DNA of 7,705 nt from Ignavibacteria bacterium (GTDB lineage: Bacteria > Bacteroidota > Ignavibacteria > UBA10030 > SZUA-254). The position numbers and the translations under genes were made by a program. The stretch spans positions 1 through 7,705 of the forward strand of contig VBOC01000093.1 of NCBI GenBank assembly GCA_005877655.1, written 5' to 3'. The notes beneath the pieces were generated by a model that was given only the letters and a program-made list of their open reading frames with translations, ran no database searches and was not told the DNA's origin. This document shows positions 1 to 6,316 of this stretch, one piece after another. Position 1 is the stretch's first letter; each line of letters begins with the position of its first letter.

Positions 1-240
1 ATGGGTGAACTGTACGCCGTTTGAGGCGAACAGTCCGATCGCAGCGGGGTTGTAGTACGACGCCTGCACCTCACCGTACATTGTTGCTCCGGCATTTCCC
101 ATTGCAGCAATCCGGGCGCTCGGCTCGATGAGCAAAAATTGGCCCACACTCGTCCCGGCTTTTGACTGTCCGAGCACCGATCCGGCGGCGAGGAGAGCTA
201 CGATTGGTAGGGCTGGTATCAGAAGCAGCGCTCGTCTCAT
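1..240 (-). CDS. PorV/PorQ-family outer-membrane protein, N-terminal 80 residues (3' end beyond window)
   Basis: The reading frame opens at the ATG at 238-240 and stays open to position 1, giving 80 residues. Residues 1-25 form a clear signal peptide: two arginines after Met, a Leu/Ala/Pro-rich core and a likely cut near LGQ-S. The mature start (KAGTSVGQFLLIEPSAR, then AAMGNAG and YYNPAAIGLF) matches the conserved opening of PorV/PorQ-family beta-barrels, where similar GTxxxQFLxIxxxAR, MGxA and NPA(A/G) stretches occur. In that family PorV is the outer-membrane shuttle that receives type IX secretion cargo, and many FCB genomes carry several paralogs. The ATG lies 3 nt after the TAG of the 1081-aa gene, so it is probably translated by coupling, with no clear Shine-Dalgarno sequence. 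It could instead be another FadL/PorV-like barrel; the barrel itself is not visible. That this paralog serves the adjacent secreted protein is inference. Confidence 0.85.
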   Translation of the reverse strand, partial: MRRALLLIPALPIVALLAAGSVLGQSKAGTSVGQFLLIEPSARIAAMGNAGATMYGEVQASYYNPAAIGLFASNGVQFTH

Positions 241-243
241 CGT

Positions 244-3200
244 CTACTTTATAATAGCGAACTTGCCGATCTGGCTGCCGATGCCTGCGGCGTCCAAATG
301 GAAGACATACAAACCCGGGGCAACGTCGAGATTGTCTTTTGTCCGCAGATTCCAGGCAACATATCCTTCGGACATGCTATCGTGAGTGAGTGTCTGCACC
401 AGATCGCCTCGAACAGTATATATTCTGATGGTGCAACTCTGCGGCAGGCCCCTGAATTCGATGCGCCGGTCCCCCCGGCCTGACGTAGCAAAAAGGCCCG
501 GCTCGAAGCTTGCGGCACCCACGTAGGGGTTCGGAACCACATAGGCTCCCGCGAACTGCCGTTTCGCGCTGTCACTTGCAACGAACTCTCCTTTTGTCAT
601 ATAGGTGAAAGCGTCGCCCACAGTGAACGGGTAGAGAAGCTTGAGCTCGTACACATCTCCGAGGGTCGGGCCAACAGTGGAAGCGACGTCGTTCTGGATC
701 TTGATTGACCATGTAAACCGCTGGCTCGACGGCAGGTTCGCCGGTCCGGTGAGCACCTGAATCTCCTCCGAATTCAGCGGATGTGGGCTGAGGGTCGAAT
801 CACCGTTCAGGTCTATAAACTTGCACTGAAGGCGTTGATCGCCCGCCGCCGTGTGGGCAACGACACGGAATTTCACCGGCGCCTTGGAACCGGGGAAAAT
901 TCCGACCGCAGTATCGATGATGGCATTGGAAAATGTAACTGTCAGATCATACGGAAAGCCGTCGCGTCTCAGGGTAATCGGCATCACCGCCTGACGGGAA
1001 TAGCTCACGTTCAGTTTCGCGTTCGTTGGACTGGAGGGCGTGAACCCGCTCCGCAGCGAATCGATAACAACCGTGTGAAGCGTATTGACGATCGGCAGAA
1101 CGCCCTCGCCCGTTATACCGGTGCCTTCACCGGCGAAATCGTTTCCCGTCTTGAAAATTATCTCGCCTGTTGTGCTGTCGATCAGATTGTACGAATTCGC
1201 GCGCACCTCATCCGCATTGGCATTGAAGGTGACCTTGAAGAGATGGTTCTCAGGAACAAGTTTGGAATCCACTACCTTTACGTCCAACGTGCCCGTGCCC
1301 AGGCCCGAAATACGAGTGACCTGTGATGCCTGGGCCGCTGTGTAGCGAGTCCTGGAGACTGTAATGGAATTCTCGGAAGGATAGTACGTAAAGACCTCCT
1401 GCGACTGGAGCTTGATGGATGGTCCATAATCGTATGAGCAAACCGCATAATAATACTCCTGACCGTTTACAACAGTTGTATCCCTGAACTTGTGAGTGAT
1501 TCCGGTTTCGCTGCCAAGATAGTACGCCACACCCTCCACCGTCGTCGTTGAAAAACCATAGATCCCGTCCTTCAGGTCGAATTGTGCAATCGGTTTTCCG
1601 TTCCCGATCGGGCCTGTTCCACGTCCCGTTAAAATCACCCTCGGATCTCTGAATTCGGGGTCGGTAGAGCGGTAGATCCGGTAGCCTTCGAAATCATTCA
1701 CGGTGACAACCGGATCGGTGCTGTGTTCAGCGGCATCGTCCCATGTCAACTGCACGTAACCATCCCCGGCTTCAGCCTGGACGGTGGGCACGGGCGGAGG
1801 GACTGCAAACTGGTAGTTTGCGTTGTAAATTGCCTGAACAACTTTCACGGTCGAGCGCAATTCCTGCAGATCGGCGCCGTACGCGAGGGCGAGACTGAAG
1901 CGCTCTGTCTTGCCGTGCTCCAGTGTAAAGGGCCCTGAGGCAAAGAGGAACCCGATGTTGATTCTTACGGCGCCGGATCGCGGATCGAAACGGGTGTTGA
2001 AATCCCGGCTGCTCCATTTCTCGTACAGTTCCTTCGGCCAATCCGGGTGCGGAGGCCGGCCGGTTTTGAAAAACACAATGTCGTCCGGCACCCCCCCGGG
2101 GTTATTAATATAATTCATCTGGAAGCCCGTTAATCCGATCTGGTCAGACTCGTCTTTGTCGGTTTTGTCGAAGTTGGGCTCACCTTCGGTCGGTATCCCG
2201 TCTCCCTCCCCCTTGTCATGCGTCCCAAACACACCATCCTCGCCGGTATCGTCCGCTTCGGCAACCCAATCCATATCTTCATCGCCCGTCCACCACCTGC
2301 CCGCGAGCACTGCGGGACGCTGGGTAATCGGGCCGTAGAACCTGCTGAATTTCGCCGTATCGTAATGTGCGGCCGCGTAGGCAAGAATTGCATCCCGTCC
2401 TTCGATGAGCATACCGGGTCCGCTATCCCGCTTTTCATCCGTGATGCCGTCATTATCATTATCAATGCCGTCGCCGGGCTTGCCGGGAGTTTCCAGATAG
2501 GCATACCCGAGATAACCTGTCGGATAACAACGATCGTAGAGGCCGACCCCGTGACCGTAGTAGTCCCATGTGTAAACAAGATTCAGGCCGGTTGTCGTAT
2601 CGAATTTCGCATTGTCATCATCCGATTCATACACGCCATCACAGCCCAGGGCAGATCCGCCGATGCCGGAATCCATGTACAGGCCGAAGATGATATTCTC
2701 CACCTGGCCGGCTTCGGGATAGTTGGCAGTTCCCTCGTTGGTGATGTCGTAGTGCCAAAAGATTACGTTCGCCGCCTGGGGGTTCGACCATTGGAATCCG
2801 CGCACTTCGACACGGAGTCCGAGACCGTGCCGCGAGGAGTCGCGGCTGTCGGGATAGTAGAGTGTTCTCCACTTGTCGTAGTAATCATCGTCCATCACCG
2901 TGTAGCTTTCCTGGTCGGCGGCCGGCCGTTTGCCGAAGTAGCCGTTCCAGGCGCCGTTCCACGTCGCGTCCTTATCAGGCCATGAAGACGGCCACGTGCG
3001 CGGATCGTTGCTGATCGCAGGCGACCTTCCTCTGTTGACGGCGGGGTCTGGTTCGAAATAGCCCGGCCTCGGTTCAAACCGCATGGTGAGTGTTGAGAAC
3101 GGGCTCTGCTCCTGCCGTTCACGGTAGCCGGTCTCCATGATATACGCCGAATCGCCGTTGGTGAGACGCACTTTTGCGAGCACGAACGGGGTGATTCCGT

Positions 3201-3489
3201 CGGTGTAATTTACTCCGCTCCCCTTCGGGACCTCGACAGAGTGGAAAACACTCAAATCCACATTACCCGGATCGGCCGGATAGTCGCCCACCATGCCGAA
3301 GTTCAGAAAGACGGTGCGGATGTTGTTCGCATCGTGAAATCCCTGGCGCTCGGCGTCGATCCGGCTGCGCATGGCCTTGGGAACAGGCGTCACAACCTGT
3401 GCTGTGAGAGGGCTGATTGCAAAGAGCGCGAGCGAGGATGCGAGCACAAGAAGGCGAATATGTTTCATTATCATGGAGTATTGCTTCAT
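244..3489 (-). CDS. Large exported protein with FnIII-like domain and FlgD-Ig/T9SS-like C-terminal domain; function unknown
   Basis: This is a 1081-residue protein. Its signal peptide is best read from Met8 (MKHIRLLVLASSLALFAISP, cut near LTAQ). Met1 at 3489 lies 2 nt after the receptor stop; Met8 at 3468 is an equally plausible start, and neither has a Shine-Dalgarno sequence. Residues about 40-560 form a large region rich in aromatic, Gly and Asp residues (SWNGYFGKRP-like, NVIFWHYDITNEGT, GLYMDSG, CDGVYESDDDN segments). From memory it resembles a conserved but unnamed family in Ignavibacteria and Marinimicrobia-type genomes. Within it, 340-352 (DGIDNDNDGITDE) is a thrombospondin-3/dockerin-like Ca-binding motif, and 412-448 is another acidic Gly/Asp stretch. 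Residues about 566-706 are FnIII-like (VQLTWD, FEGYRIYRS, YYYAVCSYD). Residues 982-1081 (VVPNPY, RRIEFRGLP, IRIYTVRGDLV, APGLYVFHLDA, KFAIIK) match FlgD-Ig/T9SS type A sorting domains. A surface or secreted location is inferred; no catalytic motif was recognised. Confidence 0.9.
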   Translation of the reverse strand: MKQYSMIMKHIRLLVLASSLALFAISPLTAQVVTPVPKAMRSRIDAERQGFHDANNIRTVFLNFGMVGDYPADPGNVDLSVFHSVEVPKGSGVNYTDGITPFVLAKVRLTNGDSAYIMETGYRERQEQSPFSTLTMRFEPRPGYFEPDPAVNRGRSPAISNDPRTWPSSWPDKDATWNGAWNGYFGKRPAADQESYTVMDDDYYDKWRTLYYPDSRDSSRHGLGLRVEVRGFQWSNPQAANVIFWHYDITNEGTANYPEAGQVENIIFGLYMDSGIGGSALGCDGVYESDDDNAKFDTTTGLNLVYTWDYYGHGVGLYDRCYPTGYLGYAYLETPGKPGDGIDNDNDGITDEKRDSGPGMLIEGRDAILAYAAAHYDTAKFSRFYGPITQRPAVLAGRWWTGDEDMDWVAEADDTGEDGVFGTHDKGEGDGIPTEGEPNFDKTDKDESDQIGLTGFQMNYINNPGGVPDDIVFFKTGRPPHPDWPKELYEKWSSRDFNTRFDPRSGAVRINIGFLFASGPFTLEHGKTERFSLALAYGADLQELRSTVKVVQAIYNANYQFAVPPPVPTVQAEAGDGYVQLTWDDAAEHSTDPVVTVNDFEGYRIYRSTDPEFRDPRVILTGRGTGPIGNGKPIAQFDLKDGIYGFSTTTVEGVAYYLGSETGITHKFRDTTVVNGQEYYYAVCSYDYGPSIKLQSQEVFTYYPSENSITVSRTRYTAAQASQVTRISGLGTGTLDVKVVDSKLVPENHLFKVTFNANADEVRANSYNLIDSTTGEIIFKTGNDFAGEGTGITGEGVLPIVNTLHTVVIDSLRSGFTPSSPTNAKLNVSYSRQAVMPITLRRDGFPYDLTVTFSNAIIDTAVGIFPGSKAPVKFRVVAHTAAGDQRLQCKFIDLNGDSTLSPHPLNSEEIQVLTGPANLPSSQRFTWSIKIQNDVASTVGPTLGDVYELKLLYPFTVGDAFTYMTKGEFVASDSAKRQFAGAYVVPNPYVGAASFEPGLFATSGRGDRRIEFRGLPQSCTIRIYTVRGDLVQTLTHDSMSEGYVAWNLRTKDNLDVAPGLYVFHLDAAGIGSQIGKFAIIK
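2434..2472 (-). other. Aspartate-rich Ca-binding-like motif inside the 1081-aa protein
   Basis: Residues 340-352 of the 1081-aa protein read DGIDNDNDGITDE. The spacing of Asp/Asn at alternating positions followed by Gly-Ile and a late acidic residue is the pattern of thrombospondin type 3 and dockerin-type calcium loops (DxDxDGxxD-like). A second acidic stretch rich in Gly, Asp and Glu follows at residues 412-448, with GEGDGIPTEGEPNFD and DKDESDQ. Calcium binding would suit stabilisation of an extracellular protein, but it is inferred from pattern only. Confidence 0.55.
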
Positions 3490-3491
3490 AA

Positions 3492-6152
3492 TCAGAGCGA
3501 GTTCATCGAAATGCCAACCTCGATTCGCCTCGGGGGATAATACCGGGTCGGGTCTGCAAGCAGGTCTCTGTCCTGCGAGAAAGGAAACAACCCGTAGTCC
3601 GGGCTCCCGGTGTCTGAAAACAAGTGGCCGTTAAAATACCGGGCGTCAAATACGTTGAACACTCTGGCGAAGAAGCTCAAACTGGCGCCGGCAAAGGTAA
3701 AATACTTTTCTCCTCTCAGGTCTACGAGAAAGCCGCTGGGCTTGCGTCCCGAATTTTGCCCCAGCGACGCGCCGAACCCCGAGCCGTGGGCTGGAGTATA
3801 GGGTTGGCCGCCGGCGAATCGCAGAATCGTGCTCAGGGAGTAATTTTTTTGTTTCGAAAGCGTGACAGTGGCGTTGATGGTGTTCCGTTGATCCCAGTTG
3901 AGCGGAATCTGCCGGGGACGGGGGTCTTCTCCGGCTGCTGCTCGTGTCGCCGTTTCAATGGGATCACTCGAGTTTCCCTGTGCCATCTGCCATGTGTAGT
4001 CAATCGTTGAACTTAGAATTCCAACCGGTCGTTGGTCAAGCGAGATCGTAAACCCGGTCACGCTGCCAAAATCCACGTTGGTGAGCCTGGGATATGAAGC
4101 AGCACTGTAGGTGTCAATTAATTCCACCCCCAGAAGGTCGCGGATGTCTTTATAAAAGAGGTTTACGTTCAGCCCGAGAAAATCCGTGAGCGCGTGCTTG
4201 TATCCAAACTCGTACTGGACGGTCCGTTCGGGTTTGATATCGGGATTCCCATACACGGTACCATACTCTCCCGCACCGGCCTGAAGGCGGGCAAGCTTAT
4301 CGTAATTTGCATTATTGAAGATATCCCGGAGCGGCGGTAGTTGATAGAAGTGGCCGTATGAAAAGAAGACGGATGATGTTGCTGTGATCGGATAGGAAAT
4401 CCCTATCCGCGGCGCGGCGGAGACCTTCTTCGACGTGCGTTGGGGAAAAGAGGCAGGCGCACCCGAAATCGCATTGGCGGGGTTAGCGAGATCGCTCGGA
4501 AGAAAGCTGCGTGCATCGAAGAGCTCAAAGCGCAAACCCGCGCGAATCGTCAGATCGTTCCATTCCATCTGGTCCTGTCCGTACGCAGCCAGCGAGATCG
4601 GATGATAGTACTGCACCCCGGGATAATCGGGCGGCTGATCAACGTAACGATAGAGCGTATCGCCTTTATACGTGAGTGTCCCCGCCGTCCCGAAATAGAT
4701 TGCCGATGTCTGGAATTCCCCGCCGAGTTTTATCAGATGGTCGCGCATTACCTGACTTGTGAGCGCGGCTTTCAGCACAAGGGCGGTTGTCCTTTGACGG
4801 AAGCGGCCGAAATCAACGCCCGCAACCACCGCACCGTATTCATAATCGCTGGATCCCGTGCTTGACCTGGCATAATCATACCGCGGGTCATAGAAGTCTT
4901 CGAATACCCAGTCGTGATAATCGAAGTAGTTCTGGCGGACACTGAGATTGTAGAACGTCGTGGATGAAATCGTGTGGGTCCAATCGACCCCGTGGACCAC
5001 GGATGTTGTTCTTTGTGTCTTCTTTCCGTCAGGATTCAAACGATAGATAAAAGCATCATCAATCTTGCTGGCGTCGATCACATTAAAAAGCGCCTGGTAG
5101 CTGATCTCGATCTCGGGTATGGAACGGTTTGTGACTTTCGCCAGACCCGACCACTCATGCGAATACGCCAGGGCCACTATTTTCCCGTCACCGTTCGGCT
5201 GCAAGAGCCAGCGGTGGGGATTGGAGATCCCGTTCGTATCGAGAGGATTGAACCTTCGTTCACCCAGATAATAATCATTGAAGACGGAGCGGCGGCCGCT
5301 GAAAAGGAAGTATGTTTGGGGAATTCCGGTCGGGCCTGTGACGCTCAATTGATAGTTCTGATTTAGAAATTCGGGCCTGAATTGATAGGTCAGATTTCGC
5401 AACCCCCCGCTCGCGTAAAAGAAAGCTCCCGATAATGCCTCCCCGGTCACCGCAATCTGGTCGCTGCCGGACTTGAGAACCGCGTTCACCACGCCGCTCA
5501 TGGCCTGTCCGTATTCCGCATCGAACGTGCCGGTGATGACCTGCACCTCCTGGATGACGGACCGGTCTATTCTCACCGTCGATGAATTGTCATACGGGTT
5601 GTTGACCGATACCCCATTCACCTGATACTGCACTTCTCCGGCGCGCCCGCCCCTGAAATGCCCGTCGACAACCCCGGCTTGCAGGTTGACGATGTCCTTC
5701 AGTTCCTGAACCGGTAACGCCTGAATCTGCTTATCGGTCACCGTCGACACCGTGCTCGTAAGGTTCACATCGACAACCGGCCGTTGAGCGACGACCACGA
5801 CTTCTCCCGCCGTCGTGGCGGCCTCTTCAAGTTCGGCATCAATTTTTGTTGTCCTGTCTGCGGTGACAGGGATCCCTGTTACGGAGTATGCGCCATAACC
5901 GATGAGGCGGAACTCAACGTTGTAGGTTCCGGGGGGGATGTTGATAATATTGTAGTATCCATCCAAGTCCGTCGGGGCGCCGAGCGACGTACCGACGATA
6001 ACGACATTCACGCTCGCAAGGGCTTGCTTGGTGGCTTTGTCGAGCACGCGTCCGGAAATCTTCCCGGTGGTGCCTGCAAGAGCGGCGCACGAGAAGACGA
6101 TAAAAGCAAGAGCAACCGATGCGCCCGGGCTGCAGGGTTCGATTCGGCTCAT
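3492..6152 (-). CDS. TonB-dependent outer-membrane receptor with carboxypeptidase-regulatory-like N-terminal domain
   Basis: This 886-residue protein should import or sense a substrate across the outer membrane using TonB-ExbBD energy. Residues 1-26 are a signal peptide, with a somewhat unusual n-region (MSRIEPCSPG) and a likely cut after ALA. Residues 30-110 form a carboxypeptidase-D regulatory-like beta-sandwich (KISGRVLDKATKQALASVNV, TDLDGYYNI, PPGTYNVEF). A TonB-box-like EVVVVAQRPVV follows at 117-127. The plug spans about 130-235 (DKQIQALPV, LKDIVNLQAGVV, RGGRAGEVQYQVNGVSV, GTFDAEYGQAMSGVVNAVLKSG). The rest is beta-barrel, with NPDIKPERTVQYEFGYKH at about 636-653 and FNVFDARYF at 832-840, both typical TonB-receptor signatures. 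The last residues are ISMNSL, lacking the usual terminal aromatic. The ATG has no Shine-Dalgarno sequence and an A/T-rich lead-in. It heads a tightly packed operon. The architecture resembles SusC-type receptors in its extra domain, but no SusD partner is present; the substrate is unknown. Confidence 0.95.
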   Translation of the reverse strand: MSRIEPCSPGASVALAFIVFSCAALAGTTGKISGRVLDKATKQALASVNVVIVGTSLGAPTDLDGYYNIINIPPGTYNVEFRLIGYGAYSVTGIPVTADRTTKIDAELEEAATTAGEVVVVAQRPVVDVNLTSTVSTVTDKQIQALPVQELKDIVNLQAGVVDGHFRGGRAGEVQYQVNGVSVNNPYDNSSTVRIDRSVIQEVQVITGTFDAEYGQAMSGVVNAVLKSGSDQIAVTGEALSGAFFYASGGLRNLTYQFRPEFLNQNYQLSVTGPTGIPQTYFLFSGRRSVFNDYYLGERRFNPLDTNGISNPHRWLLQPNGDGKIVALAYSHEWSGLAKVTNRSIPEIEISYQALFNVIDASKIDDAFIYRLNPDGKKTQRTTSVVHGVDWTHTISSTTFYNLSVRQNYFDYHDWVFEDFYDPRYDYARSSTGSSDYEYGAVVAGVDFGRFRQRTTALVLKAALTSQVMRDHLIKLGGEFQTSAIYFGTAGTLTYKGDTLYRYVDQPPDYPGVQYYHPISLAAYGQDQMEWNDLTIRAGLRFELFDARSFLPSDLANPANAISGAPASFPQRTSKKVSAAPRIGISYPITATSSVFFSYGHFYQLPPLRDIFNNANYDKLARLQAGAGEYGTVYGNPDIKPERTVQYEFGYKHALTDFLGLNVNLFYKDIRDLLGVELIDTYSAASYPRLTNVDFGSVTGFTISLDQRPVGILSSTIDYTWQMAQGNSSDPIETATRAAAGEDPRPRQIPLNWDQRNTINATVTLSKQKNYSLSTILRFAGGQPYTPAHGSGFGASLGQNSGRKPSGFLVDLRGEKYFTFAGASLSFFARVFNVFDARYFNGHLFSDTGSPDYGLFPFSQDRDLLADPTRYYPPRRIEVGISMNSL

Positions 6153-6191
6153 TGAATTGATCGGTCGATACGCTTCAGAAGAGTTTGCACC

Positions 6192-6267
6192 GCGAATCAG
6201 GAGCCCGGTTCGCCCCCGTTGGATCGATACAGCGATTCAGGAGCCCGGTCCGCTTCCATTGTATCGA
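6192..6267. repeat. Imperfect tandem duplication, 40-bp period, two units
   Basis: Unit 1 (6192-6227) and unit 2 (6232-6267) match at 30 of 36 positions when offset by exactly 40 bp. The best-conserved core is TCAGGAGCCCGGT, followed by CGC, a variable pyrimidine stretch, TTG and ATCGA. GAGCCC recurs a third time at 6283, 42 bp beyond unit 2, but there the flanks do not match. A degenerate TCGATAC...TTCAG stretch at 6165-6177 on the receptor side may be a further decayed unit. The repeat lies between the terminator hairpin and the receptor start, where an operator or leader element would sit. It may also be a simple duplication with no function. Confidence 0.7.
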
Positions 6268-6275
6268 ACAACGAA

Positions 6276-6305
6276 CAGAGGCGAGCCCTCCCGGACCCGC
6301 CTCTG
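6276..6305 (-). terminator. Probable transcription terminator hairpin after the CBM9-like protein gene
   Basis: On the minus strand, CAGAGGCG and CGCCTCTG form a perfect 8-bp stem. The 14 nt between them (GGTCC GGGA GGGCT) can extend it by five more pairs, two of them G-U, closing on a GGGA loop that fits the GNRA tetraloop pattern. The hairpin begins 11 nt after the TAA stop at 6317-6319, the usual place for a terminator. The following sequence (TTCGTTGTTCG) is only moderately U-rich, so this may be a weak or bidirectional intrinsic terminator, or an RNA-stabilising 3' end. Confidence 0.55.
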
Positions 6306-6316
6306 CCGGACAGCCA

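Larger units (their letters stand above)
6153..6316. other. Intergenic region upstream of the receptor operon
   Basis: These 164 bp separate the CBM9-like protein gene from the receptor operon and are the only sizeable non-coding stretch in the window. They contain a hairpin just after the upstream stop codon, a two-unit tandem repeat, and about 40 bp of leader before the receptor ATG. Because the hairpin probably ends upstream transcription, the promoter for the receptor operon most likely lies here. I found no match to the Bacteroidota-type TTTG / TAnnTTTG promoter on the minus strand and no convincing sigma-70 pair. Confidence 0.6.

Noticed and set aside
781..1326. 181-codon plus-strand frame opposite the 1081-aa gene
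   Set aside because: It is antisense within the FnIII-to-C-terminal part of a real gene, has no family resemblance, and its composition is that of a GC-rich shadow frame.
2218..2985. 255-codon open frame on the plus strand, opposite the 1081-aa gene
   Set aside because: It lies wholly antisense to a well-supported gene. The translation is rich in Val, Ile and Arg with no recognisable motif, as expected for the reverse of an Asp-rich coding sequence, and nothing supports a start site.
5931..5937. Seven-base G run (C7 in the receptor coding strand), a possible slippage site
   Set aside because: Seven bases is short for phase variation. It encodes Pro-Pro in the normal PPGTY motif of the regulatory-like domain, so the family's sequence explains it; a similar run at 2091-2097 encodes Pro-Gly-Gly.
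6085..6152. Receptor N-terminus as a lipoprotein signal (Cys22 after IVFS)
   Set aside because: Phe at the -2 position does not fit a lipobox, an ordinary signal-peptidase site (ALA-GTTG) follows directly, and TonB-dependent barrels are not normally lipoproteins.
6258..6263. TACAAT on the minus strand as a possible -10 box for the receptor operon
   Set aside because: No acceptable -35 lies 16-18 nt upstream (the sequence there is GC-rich stem), and the other repeat unit has CCAACG at the equivalent place, so the match is probably chance.
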